Shown: positions 6,972 through 14,725 of the stretch, in pieces
How positions within the stretch are numbered: position 1 is the first letter of the stretch
Layout: each line of letters opens with the position of its first letter
Assembly (NCBI GenBank): GCA_004554775.1
Contig: SFKI01000007.1
Location: forward strand, 62,001-126,000
DNA from: Subdoligranulum variabile
GTDB lineage: Bacteria; Bacillota; Clostridia; Oscillospirales; Ruminococcaceae
Direction of reading: 5' to 3'
Length of the DNA: 64,000 nucleotides
Program-made: the position numbers and the translations under genes
The notes under the pieces: generated by a model
What the model saw: only the letters and a program-made list of their open reading frames with translations
Told to the model about the DNA's origin: nothing
Database searches by the model: none

Positions 6972-9074
6972 ATGAAACGCAAACTTGCCACTTTGGGCCT
7001 TTGCTTTGCAGGGGCCGAGCTGTTTGCGGCAAACATGCCGCCGCTGGTCCTGGTGCCTGCGGCGGCACTTTTGCTATTGCTGCTGTTTTTAAGCATTGCC
7101 CGCCGCAGCCGGTATCTGCCGCTGGCAGTGGGCGCTGCGGCGGGGCTTTGCTGGTTCTGTGTGTTCAGCTTCATGGCCTTTCGCCCTGTGCGGGCGCTGG
7201 CCGGGCAGACGGCAAGCTGTACCGTCACGGTCGAGACCGATGCCGCGACTGCCTACCAGAACGGCCAGCTGCGCGGCACCCTGACGGTAACGAGCCTGAA
7301 CGGCAAGGCCTGCTATTTTAAAATGCGCAGCAACGGCTTTCCCGCACAGGAGCCGGGGGAGACCTTTACTGCCGATTTTGCTCTGACCGACCTGCCCAAT
7401 GACCACTACCGTGCTTCGCGGTTAAGCCGGGGTATTTTACTGCAAGGTGAGTACACGGGCGGCTACCACGCGGGTGAGAACAGCCGCGCCGTGCGGTTTG
7501 CACTCTACCGTCTGCGTCAAAATGTCTCGGCACTATTGCGACGTTGGCTGCCGCGCGATCTCGGCGGGCTCGAGGCCGCCATGCTGTTGGGGGATAAAGC
7601 CGCCCTGCCGGACGCCGTGCAGGATACCTTCCGCGCGGCGGGCATCTCGCATCTGCTGGCCGTATCGGGGCTGCACCTTGCGCTGCTGTGCGGGCTGTTT
7701 TCGTTCGGGCGTCGCCGCCGGTTTTACCGCCCGCTGATTCTGCTTCGCGCAGCAGTGGCCGTGTTTTACATGCTGCTGACCGGCCTGCCGGTCTCGGTAC
7801 TGCGCGCGGGTATCGTCTTTCTGCTCGTGCTGCTGGGGGACTGGTTCTACCAGCCCATTGACCTGCTGACGCTTACGGGGGCCGCCGCCGTTTTGCTTGG
7901 GCTGCAAAACCCGTATGCGCCGTGCGATATCGGCTTTCAGCTTTCGTTCTGCGCGGTACTGGGCGTGCAGGCCTCGGCCGCACTGGGCAGTTGGGAAGAA
8001 ACCCACTGCCCGGGCCGGGATGCCGAGGGCATCAAAGCGCAGCTTCGCCGCGCGGGCCTTTCGCTTCTTTCCGCTGTGCAGACAGCGGCACTGGCGTCTT
8101 TGGCAACGCTGCCGGTGCTGGTCGCGCAGGGACTGACCACCAGCGGTGTGGGCATCCTTGCCAACCTTGCCACGGTCTGGATGCTGCAACCCGCGCTGGT
8201 GTTGGGGCTTGCCGTGCTGGCGCTGCAAATTGCCGCCATCCCACTGGGCTTCGCCGCACCGTTGGCGCACATGGCCAGCTTTCTGCTGGCCGTCTGGCTG
8301 CGTGTTTTCTACGCGCTGGCGTCCTGGTGCGCCGCGCTGCCCTTGGCACGGCTGTATCTGCCGCGTGAATATACCTTGCTGGTGCTGGCCCTGCTTGGCG
8401 CACTGGCACTTGCGTACTATGCGGCGGGTAAGCTCCGCTGGTTTCTGCCCGTCGGGGCAGCCTGCGCGGTAATGGCTGTCATGCTGGGTGTGCAGCTGCA
8501 AAAGGGCGTTGCCACGCTGGCTTTGGTAGGCACGGCAGGCAACCCGGCGGTCGTCTGCGTGCAGGATGGTCAGGCTGTAGTGCTGTTCCGCGGCGGCGAA
8601 GCAAACCTGCGCGCCGTGCGCAGCTACCTGGCCGACCATGGCGCAGCCGAGCAGGTGCTGACGGTCGATTTGCGCCGCAGCGCTTCGGACCTCAGCTTTG
8701 ACACCGCCGAAGTCTGGACCGCGCAGGTGATGGACGCCTACTCGACCCACACGATTTTAAACGGCCTGACGCTGGAACTCTACCACACATCCGGCGGCAA
8801 CCTGGCCGTGATAGGGGATGGACGCACCCATATCGCCGTGATGGCGGGCAATGCCGCACTGGATGCACCCGTAGCGGTCGATGTCCTCTGCGCGGCAGGC
8901 GCGCTGTCCGATTCGGTGCAGTCGGTGTCCATCCTTACCACCGCTTCTTCGCCCCGCTGGCTTGACCAGGCGGGCACCGAGCGGGTATACTATGGGCAGG
9001 ACATTCCCACCCTACGGCTGCGCCCGGGCCGTTCGCTACAGATCAAGGAGGCACAACGCGTTGCTTTACAGTGA
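6972..9074 (+). CDS. comEC: ComEC/Rec2 family DNA-uptake channel protein with degenerate C-terminal domain
   Basis: A 700-residue polytopic membrane protein. An N-terminal ComEC OB-like region (DUF4131) is followed by the competence domain with its signature GISHLLAVSGLHLALL (~residues 222-237) and multiple membrane helices to ~residue 500. ComEC conducts single-stranded DNA across the membrane during transformation. The C-terminal ~170 residues occupy the place of the metallo-beta-lactamase-like nuclease domain but I see no HxHxDH metal-binding motif there, so that domain looks truncated or inactive. The ATG at 6972 lies 5 bases after the phosphoribosyltransferase stop. The 3' end overlaps holA by 14 bases. 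No other competence genes are in the window. Confidence 0.88.
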   Translation: MKRKLATLGLCFAGAELFAANMPPLVLVPAAALLLLLLFLSIARRSRYLPLAVGAAAGLCWFCVFSFMAFRPVRALAGQTASCTVTVETDAATAYQNGQLRGTLTVTSLNGKACYFKMRSNGFPAQEPGETFTADFALTDLPNDHYRASRLSRGILLQGEYTGGYHAGENSRAVRFALYRLRQNVSALLRRWLPRDLGGLEAAMLLGDKAALPDAVQDTFRAAGISHLLAVSGLHLALLCGLFSFGRRRRFYRPLILLRAAVAVFYMLLTGLPVSVLRAGIVFLLVLLGDWFYQPIDLLTLTGAAAVLLGLQNPYAPCDIGFQLSFCAVLGVQASAALGSWEETHCPGRDAEGIKAQLRRAGLSLLSAVQTAALASLATLPVLVAQGLTTSGVGILANLATVWMLQPALVLGLAVLALQIAAIPLGFAAPLAHMASFLLAVWLRVFYALASWCAALPLARLYLPREYTLLVLALLGALALAYYAAGKLRWFLPVGAACAVMAVMLGVQLQKGVATLALVGTAGNPAVVCVQDGQAVVLFRGGEANLRAVRSYLADHGAAEQVLTVDLRRSASDLSFDTAEVWTAQVMDAYSTHTILNGLTLELYHTSGGNLAVIGDGRTHIAVMAGNAALDAPVAVDVLCAAGALSDSVQSVSILTTASSPRWLDQAGTERVYYGQDIPTLRLRPGRSLQIKEAQRVALQ

Positions 9075-10089
9075 AAACGAACTGAATAAACGGCTCCGTT
9101 CCGGCTGCGGGCTGTACTATTTTTACGCCGCCGATGAAGCACTGGTCCATACCGCCGCCCAAAAGGCCCTGAAAGTGCTGAACGAGGACGACCCCGAGAC
9201 CACCGTACTGGACGGCCCCACGCCGCGCGTGGAGGAAATCGTGCTGGCGGCGGGCACCATCTCGTTTTTCGGCGGGCGGCGCCTGGTGCTTATGCCGCTC
9301 ATCCGCCCGTCGACCTACTCCGATAAAGACTTGCAGGACCTGTGCGACACCCTGGCCGACACCGAAAACGCAATTTTCGTCATGACCAGCGTCATCGAGG
9401 AAAAGTTCGGCAAGCTGCGTCCCGGCAAGCGGGAGCAAAAGCTGATCTCGGCCTGCGAAAAACTCGGCTACTGCGTGCAGCTCAATAAACCCGGTCGTGC
9501 CGCCTTGCAGGAGATGGCCCGCACCTGGGCCGCCGATGTCGGTGCGCAGTTTGCCAAGGGGGCCGAGGCCGCCCTGCTAGACCGCTGCGGTGAGGACCAG
9601 TTCTTACTAAAAAACGAGATTGACAAGCTCGCCGCGCTCTCCGGTTACGGCACCATCACTACTGAGATGGTCGCCCAGTTGGGCACCGTCACGCTGGACG
9701 CCGACACCTTTGACATGGTCAAGCTGGTGGCCGCAGGCCGCACCGACCAGGCCCAGCAAAAGCTCAAAACGCTGCTGGCGCTGCAAAACGAGCCCATCAT
9801 GATCACCGGCGCACTCATCGGCAACTATCTGGATATGTACCGCGTCTTGCAGGCCAAGCGCAGCCGCCGCAGCCTGGCCGATGTAGCCAAAGATTTCGGC
9901 TATAGCGGCAAATGGAGCTACCGCCTGGGCGAGACCGAACGCACGGCGTCCCGCTTCAAGCGCCACCAGTTGGAAAAATGCCTGGAAGTGCTGCAAAAGC
10001 TGGACACTGATTTAAAAAGCAGCAAGTTGGACGCCGACCTGCTGATGCAAAAAGCCCTGTGCGAGCTGGCACTGGCGGGGAGGTCGTAA
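9061..10089 (+). CDS. holA: DNA polymerase III subunit delta
   Basis: A 342-residue clamp-loader delta subunit: an AAA+-like N-terminal part followed by the helical delta domains (for example EDQFLLKNEIDKLAAL and the C-terminal SSKLDADLLMQKALCELALA, typical of the family). It opens the beta sliding clamp during replication. The start is a TTG at 9061, chosen because AAGGAGG (9045-9051) lies 9 bases upstream; no ATG fits. It overlaps the end of comEC by 14 bases, the comEC-holA order also found in Bacillus. The next gene, RNase M5, begins inside its stop codon (TAATG). Confidence 0.92.
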   Translation: MLYSENELNKRLRSGCGLYYFYAADEALVHTAAQKALKVLNEDDPETTVLDGPTPRVEEIVLAAGTISFFGGRRLVLMPLIRPSTYSDKDLQDLCDTLADTENAIFVMTSVIEEKFGKLRPGKREQKLISACEKLGYCVQLNKPGRAALQEMARTWAADVGAQFAKGAEAALLDRCGEDQFLLKNEIDKLAALSGYGTITTEMVAQLGTVTLDADTFDMVKLVAAGRTDQAQQKLKTLLALQNEPIMITGALIGNYLDMYRVLQAKRSRRSLADVAKDFGYSGKWSYRLGETERTASRFKRHQLEKCLEVLQKLDTDLKSSKLDADLLMQKALCELALAGRS

Positions 10090-10688
10090 TGCGAAAACTG
10101 GAACAGGCTGTTTTGGTCGAGGGAAAGTATGATGCCGCGCGGCTGACAAATCTTGTCGATGCAACGATCTTAACGACCGACGGCTCCCGCGTTTTCCGCG
10201 ATAAGGAGTTGCAAAACATGCTCAAGCGCATCGCTGCCGCGCAGGGGCTGATCATCTTGACGGATTCCGACGATGCAGGCTTTCGCATCCGCCATTTTGT
10301 CACAGGGCTGGTCGGGGCCGAGCATGTGCTGCAGGCCTACGTCCCGGCTGTGCACGGCAAGGAAGCCCGTAAACAGGCCCCCGGCAAAGAGGGGCTGTTG
10401 GGCGTTGAGGGCATCTCCGACGACCTGATCTTGCAGGGCCTGCAAACCGCGCTGGACAGCGCCCCCGCGCCCCAGATAAAAGTAGGGGAGCCGGGCTGCC
10501 CTGCCATCACCTATACAGACTTGTACGAGTGGGGCATCTCCGGCACGCCTGACAGCGCCGACCGCCGCCGCGCTTTGCTGGCCCGTCTGGGCCTGCCCCC
10601 GCGCCTGAGCAAAAAAGAACTTTTGCAGGTGCTGAATACCCTCTACACCCACGAAAGCCTGCAAGCCCAAATAGAAATGATGGAATAA
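10089..10688 (+). CDS. rnmV: Ribonuclease M5 (Toprim domain)
   Basis: A 199-residue protein with an N-terminal Toprim domain: the catalytic glutamate in VLVEGKYDA, and the acidic pair in ILTDSDDAGFRIR. The linker block LGVEGISDDLIL and the C-terminal RKALL-like region match RNase M5, which performs the final maturation of 5S rRNA in low-GC Gram-positives. The start codon overlaps the holA stop codon, so translation is probably coupled. In many Firmicutes rnmV is next to ksgA; here it closes the comEC-holA operon and is followed by a terminator. Confidence 0.9.
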   Translation: MRKLEQAVLVEGKYDAARLTNLVDATILTTDGSRVFRDKELQNMLKRIAAAQGLIILTDSDDAGFRIRHFVTGLVGAEHVLQAYVPAVHGKEARKQAPGKEGLLGVEGISDDLILQGLQTALDSAPAPQIKVGEPGCPAITYTDLYEWGISGTPDSADRRRALLARLGLPPRLSKKELLQVLNTLYTHESLQAQIEMME

Positions 10689-10690
10689 GA

Positions 10691-10732
10691 ACAAATCCGC
10701 CATACTCGCGCATGACGGATTTGTTTGCTTTT
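10691..10732 (+). terminator. Intrinsic terminator of the alaS-rnmV operon
   Basis: The stem ACAAATCCG/CGGATTTGT (10691-10699 with 10716-10724) includes further internal pairing and is followed by a T-rich tail. Confidence 0.85.
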
Positions 10733-10749
10733 ATGATAATACGATGAAT

Positions 10750-10826
10750 CGTAGGGGCGGATTCTATATCCGCCCGTTCTATTGGATGCCGTGTATATGC
10801 GGGCGGATATGGAATCCGCCCCTACG
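10750..10826. repeat. Inverted pair of 27-bp palindromic repeats (GGAT-type)
   Basis: One copy at 10750-10776 starts CGTAGGGGCGGATTC and a second at 10800-10826 is its reverse complement with a single mismatch, separated by 23 nt. Each copy is itself an imperfect palindrome (GGAT...ATCC flanked by GGGGC/GCCCG). The pair can fold into one long hairpin between the convergent rnmV and RluA-family genes. Other copies occur at 19705, 26757 and 45566. Confidence 0.9.
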
Positions 10827-10847
10827 TGTACACAAAATCGACTTCGC

Positions 10848-11756
10848 TTATTTCAGCGCCCCACCCTCGACCTGCTGGCAATACCACGGCTTTTCGGCGT
10901 GGAACACCCGCCCGGCCAGATGTGCAAACCGCTCGTCGCTGATTTTTGCCGGGAATCGCAGTTCCCACGCGCAAAGGGCCTGGTATTTCAGCCGCAGTTC
11001 GCGGTTGGCGGCGTTGTTGCCGTACTTGCTGTCACCCAGGATCGGGCAGCCGATGTGTGCCAGGTGTGCGCGGATCTGATGCGTGCGCCCGGTCACAAGC
11101 TCCACTTCCAGCAAAGCCAGCCGTCCGCTGACGGCCAGCGTTTCATAGCCGGTAATAACCTCTTTCGCACCGCCCGCCGTCGTGTCGGTAATGCGCACAA
11201 TGCCGCGCTCGGCGTCTTTTAACAGGTAATCGCGCAGCAGGGCCGCAGGCGGGTTGGGGCGGCCAAACGTCACACAGAGATACCGCTTTTCGATCTCCCG
11301 TTTCTTGATGGCCCCGGTCAAAAATGCCTCGGCGGCGTTATTTTTTGCCAGCAGCACCAGCCCGCTTGTGCCGGTATCCAGCCGGTGGCACAGCACGGCG
11401 TGGGCGGGCTTGCCCTCGGCGGAAAGCTTTGCCTGCACGCGCCTTACCAGCGTGTCAGCGTCGCCGCCGTCCACCGTCAGTCCGGCGGGCTTGTTGGCAA
11501 TGATGATGTCGTCGTCCTCGTACACAAACACCGCTGCCGGGGTGGGGCGGCTTTCGAGCTGGTCGTCGCTCAAAAACAGGCGGATGGTATCGCCGTTCTG
11601 CACACGGGTGGAAAGAGGCTGCTTCTTGCCGTTCAGCTTGATCTTATTTTCCCGCAGGGCCTTGTTCAGCCGCCCCAGGCCCAGGGCGGGGTACTGGTCC
11701 ATCAGATACTTGTCCAGCCGTACAGGCAGCAGGCTTTTTACATGCAATTCTTTCAT
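10848..11756 (-). CDS. RluA-family pseudouridine synthase
   Basis: A 302-residue RNA pseudouridine synthase. An N-terminal S4-like segment (VRLDKYLMDQYPALGLGRLNKALRENKIKLNGKK, ~residues 10-43) precedes the catalytic domain with the RluA signature HRLDTGTSGLVLLAKN, which contains the catalytic aspartate, and the downstream GRTHQIRAHLAHIGCPILGD block. It isomerises specific uridines in rRNA; the exact site cannot be read from sequence. The start ATG at 11756 overlaps the stop of the upstream membrane-protein gene (ATGA), replacing a longer open frame without ribosome binding site. It is the second gene of a two-gene operon on the minus strand. Confidence 0.92.
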   Translation of the reverse strand: MKELHVKSLLPVRLDKYLMDQYPALGLGRLNKALRENKIKLNGKKQPLSTRVQNGDTIRLFLSDDQLESRPTPAAVFVYEDDDIIIANKPAGLTVDGGDADTLVRRVQAKLSAEGKPAHAVLCHRLDTGTSGLVLLAKNNAAEAFLTGAIKKREIEKRYLCVTFGRPNPPAALLRDYLLKDAERGIVRITDTTAGGAKEVITGYETLAVSGRLALLEVELVTGRTHQIRAHLAHIGCPILGDSKYGNNAANRELRLKYQALCAWELRFPAKISDERFAHLAGRVFHAEKPWYCQQVEGGALK

Positions 11757-13705
11757 TGGGTCGTCAACTCCTGATCCCACAAAATTGTGGCGTCGTTTAT
11801 CTGTAAAGTGACCATCAGCCAACCGGCGTCGTGGTCGTCCAGCTCGGCAATGCGGTAACTTTGGCCGCCCGCGCAAAGGTACTGCGCGTTTTGCAGTTTG
11901 CGCCGCGCAAAAGGCGAGTCTTTAAAGCAGACCGTCTTGCGGGTGGAATCCAGCACACCGCGGTTCCATAAAGCGTCAGTATAATCGGTCAGCCGCAGAG
12001 GGTAGTTTTCGCCGTACGGCGTACACAGCGCATCAAACGTCCGGCCTTGCAAGCCGGGGGCAATCACATACCAGCTGCAGCTGCCGTCCCGGCTCGTCAC
12101 CCGGCCGCACCAGGCGGCATTTTGCACAGGCTCCACCGCCTGCAAAAAGTCGCCTTCGTCCTGGAACAGATACAGTGCATTTTGCGCAAGCTGCCCTTCG
12201 GCCAGCCCTGCCAGCAGATCCGCGCGCTGCGCTTCTAATGCCGCTTCGTCGTACCGCGCGGCAAACGGGTCGTTGGTGGTCATGCCGTTGTCGGCGGCAA
12301 ACAGCGCCAGATGCAGCGCGTCGTCCTGCAACCCCTGCACCGAGTAAAGCGTTTTGTATCCGCTCGCCGCCTGCCAGAAATCACTTTCCAGCGCGGTGGG
12401 GAAGGCGTCCGCCTGCTGCGCCTGCACCATAGCTTCGTGCCGCTGCATAAGCGCGGGGCTGATATCCCAAAGCTGCACCACTACCGCCGCCGTGATCCAC
12501 ACGGTTCCGCGCGGCAGCCTCGCCAGCCCGGCAAACGCCGCCAGCACCAGCGTGTAATACACCGGCCAGAACAACCGCCCGCCGGAACGGAACACCGAAA
12601 ACAGCTTGATCAGCGATGCAGGCAGCGGCAGCGTCGCCAGCGTTACGCCGTTGGCGGTAATAACATGGCTCACAGCAAACGCCGTCAGCACTGCAAACAC
12701 TGCGCACAGCGCCCAGTGCCGCCGCAGCATCCCGGCAAGGCGCCCACGCGCCGCAAACATGGCCACCGGCAGCGCGATCAGCACGCCCAGCCCCAGGTAG
12801 GCAAATGCGTCGTAGTTGCCGCCCACCTGGTTTTGCGCAGGCAAAAACCGGCTGTACAAAACGCCGTTCACCCCGGCAGGGTTCCACAGGGCGTTCAGAT
12901 TCATCGAGAAATACCCGTACAGCGCCTGCCCGCCACTGGTGGCCGTGCCGCACAAAAGCCCCAGCGCCCAGCCCAGCACTGCCGTAGCGGCCAGGTTGCA
13001 GCCCAAAAACACGGCAGGCTTGCCGCAATGCCGCGTCGTAACGGCATACTCCAGCAAAAGCGCCAGCGTAACGGCGTAGGTCATCGGCAAAAAATAGGGG
13101 TGGATGCCTACGGCCAGCAGATTGACGGCAAACAGCAGGGGAAAGCCAAACCGTCCCTGCCGCCGCCCGCAAAAATAGCAGTACAGCGCGGCCAGCACCA
13201 GCCACTGTGCCCCCAGCGAGGTATGCCGGAATGCGCGCTCAATCAAAATCGGGCTGGTGCTGAACAGCAGGCTCCCGGCAGCGCAGGCGGGCACACTCTC
13301 GCAGAACAGCCCACACAGCAGCGCCCCAAACCCGCCTTGCAGCGCAAAGCAGATCAGCGTAAACCAGCCAAAATACTGGAACGTCCCGCCCACCGCATTT
13401 GATACAGGCCGCAGCAGCGCCGCCAGCAGGGGGATGGAATCGGTATACGCCACGCTGACGCCTGCCGGCGCGTTGACCGCGTTCGTTACGCAAAAGGGAA
13501 AACCCAGCGCGTTTTCGCGGTAGAACAGCCACCCAGCATAGTGCTGCTGGATGTCCTTTTCAATGTAACCGCCGCGGCAGAACGCATCGTTTGCCACATC
13601 CAGCGGTGCTCTGCCGTACACGGCAAAAAACACCAGCACGCTCAGCACCGCCCCCAGGGCAAACAGCACCGCTGTGCGCCGCTGCTTTTGCTGCAAACCA
13701 ACCAA
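11753..13705 (-). CDS. Large GT-C-like polytopic membrane protein (DUF6311-like)
   Basis: A 650-residue protein with an N-terminal helix, a long extracytoplasmic loop containing GGYIEKDIQQHYAGWLFYR, then around ten further hydrophobic segments to ~residue 420 and a soluble C-terminal half. The arrangement (acidic loop after helix 1, many helices, extracellular tail) resembles GT-C glycosyltransferases, and the IEKDIQQHYAGW region matches my recollection of family DUF6311; no function has been shown. The likely start is a TTG at 13705, 7 bases after AAGGGGGG. A TTGTCC-17-TATACT promoter lies just upstream. It shares an ATGA overlap with the RluA-family gene, an unexpected pairing. An extracellular glycan role is inference. 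Confidence 0.7.
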   Translation of the reverse strand: MVGLQQKQRRTAVLFALGAVLSVLVFFAVYGRAPLDVANDAFCRGGYIEKDIQQHYAGWLFYRENALGFPFCVTNAVNAPAGVSVAYTDSIPLLAALLRPVSNAVGGTFQYFGWFTLICFALQGGFGALLCGLFCESVPACAAGSLLFSTSPILIERAFRHTSLGAQWLVLAALYCYFCGRRQGRFGFPLLFAVNLLAVGIHPYFLPMTYAVTLALLLEYAVTTRHCGKPAVFLGCNLAATAVLGWALGLLCGTATSGGQALYGYFSMNLNALWNPAGVNGVLYSRFLPAQNQVGGNYDAFAYLGLGVLIALPVAMFAARGRLAGMLRRHWALCAVFAVLTAFAVSHVITANGVTLATLPLPASLIKLFSVFRSGGRLFWPVYYTLVLAAFAGLARLPRGTVWITAAVVVQLWDISPALMQRHEAMVQAQQADAFPTALESDFWQAASGYKTLYSVQGLQDDALHLALFAADNGMTTNDPFAARYDEAALEAQRADLLAGLAEGQLAQNALYLFQDEGDFLQAVEPVQNAAWCGRVTSRDGSCSWYVIAPGLQGRTFDALCTPYGENYPLRLTDYTDALWNRGVLDSTRKTVCFKDSPFARRKLQNAQYLCAGGQSYRIAELDDHDAGWLMVTLQINDATILWDQELTTQ

Positions 13706-13743
13706 AGCGGGGCCCCCCTTCCTTTATAATAAGACTACACGCA

Positions 13744-13772
13744 AGTATACCACAAAATCTGCCGCAGGACAA
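13744..13772 (-). promoter_or_regulatory. Promoter for the membrane protein-RluA operon
   Basis: Reading the minus strand: TTGTCC (13772-13767), a 17-nt spacer, TATACT (13749-13744). It is 39 bases before the TTG start. Confidence 0.65.
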
Positions 13773-13806
13773 CAAAAAAGCCTGCCGAGGTTTTGCCCCG
13801 GCAGGC
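13773..13806 (-). terminator. Intrinsic terminator of xpt
   Basis: On the minus strand an 8-bp GC-rich stem GCCTGCCG/CGGCAGGC (13806-13799 with 13787-13780) is followed by six T's. It ends immediately before the next promoter. Confidence 0.85.
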
Positions 13807-13818
13807 GAAAACACATTT

Positions 13819-14394
13819 TTACTGCTCGCGGAAGGTCAGACAATCGTCGCTCATCTCGTCCACAATGGCAAGGCTGGCCAGCTTGTAACCGGCAGCGCGC
13901 AGCTCGGCACCGCCCGGCTGGAAGCCCTTCTCAATGCAGATGCCGATACCGGCGACTGAGCAGCCAGCCTGGTTGCAGACATCCAGCAGGCCCTTCATGG
14001 CCTTGCCGTTTGCCAAAAAATCGTCCAGAATCAGCACACGGTCGCTCGGGCTCAAAAACTTTTTGGCCAAGGTAATGTCATACTCACGGCCATAGGTAAA
14101 GGACTGCACCTTGGAGGTAAAGACCTCGCCGTCGATATTCTTGCTCTTGGCTTTTTTGGCAAACACGACCGGCACATTAAAGTACCGGGCCGCCATGCAG
14201 GCGATGGCAATGCCGGAGGCCTCAATGGTCAGGATCTTGTTCACGCCGTCATTTTTAAAAATGCGGTAGAACTCCTCACCGATCTTGTCCAGCAGGTCAA
14301 CGTCCAGCTGGTGGTTCAAAAAACAGTCTACTTTCAGCACGTTGCCGGGACGGACCTGCCCATCCTGCAAAATGCGGTCTTCCAAAAGTTTCAT
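13819..14394 (-). CDS. xpt: Xanthine phosphoribosyltransferase
   Basis: A 191-residue enzyme converting xanthine + PRPP to XMP in purine salvage. Diagnostic features are the N-terminal LLEDRILQDGQVRPGNVLKVD, the central ILTIEASGIAIACMAARYF, KKAKSKNIDGE, and the PRPP loop VLILDDFLANGKA. Length matches Bacillus Xpt (194 aa). The ATG at 14394 follows AAAGGGG; an in-frame GTG at 14415 would start upstream of that site. In many Firmicutes xpt is behind a purine riboswitch, but I do not see the conserved purine-aptamer core in the leader here. Confidence 0.93.
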   Translation of the reverse strand: MKLLEDRILQDGQVRPGNVLKVDCFLNHQLDVDLLDKIGEEFYRIFKNDGVNKILTIEASGIAIACMAARYFNVPVVFAKKAKSKNIDGEVFTSKVQSFTYGREYDITLAKKFLSPSDRVLILDDFLANGKAMKGLLDVCNQAGCSVAGIGICIEKGFQPGGAELRAAGYKLASLAIVDEMSDDCLTFREQ

Positions 14395-14450
14395 CTGCGA
14401 ATGTGCCCCTTTCACAGTTCGTTGTAGTGGGAAAGTGTAATATCTATTTC

Positions 14451-14479
14451 ATTATTGCAAATTTCGGCGCAGTTTGCAA
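14451..14479 (-). promoter_or_regulatory. Probable xpt promoter
   Basis: On the minus strand TTGCAA (14479-14474), 17 nt, AATAAT (14456-14451). The region 14395-14725 is the AT-rich gap between the divergent xpt and livJ; it holds this promoter and the livJ promoter and no visible gene. Confidence 0.55.
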
Positions 14480-14606
14480 GAACTTTACAAAAAAATACTT
14501 GAACTTTTTGCGGTATTGGCGCTTTGATAACTTTTTGTAACCAAATTTTGTGTAAAAACCACATAAAAGCTGAAAAATTCTGGAACAACTCTGTAAAATC
14601 AGGCAA

Positions 14607-14635
14607 TTGCACTTTAGCGCCCAAAAGTCTATAAT
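14607..14635 (+). promoter_or_regulatory. livJ promoter
   Basis: TTGCAC (14607-14612), 17 nt, TATAAT (14630-14635). The leader to livJ is about 85 nt. Confidence 0.75.
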
Positions 14636-14725
14636 GGCAAGTATATTCCAGCATCCTATTCGGGGTTGTGCGACCCCGGCGGCAAAACGCCGGTGCTGGG
14701 AAAATTTCTTGGGAGGGAAATCAAA

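Noticed and set aside
10744..11222. Plus-strand frames across the inverted repeat pair and the 3' end of the RluA-family gene
   Set aside because: They translate palindromic repeats and the antisense of a real gene.
14395..14600. Possible purine riboswitch before xpt
   Set aside because: The expected conserved aptamer core and loop sequences are not visible, though the gene is often so controlled.
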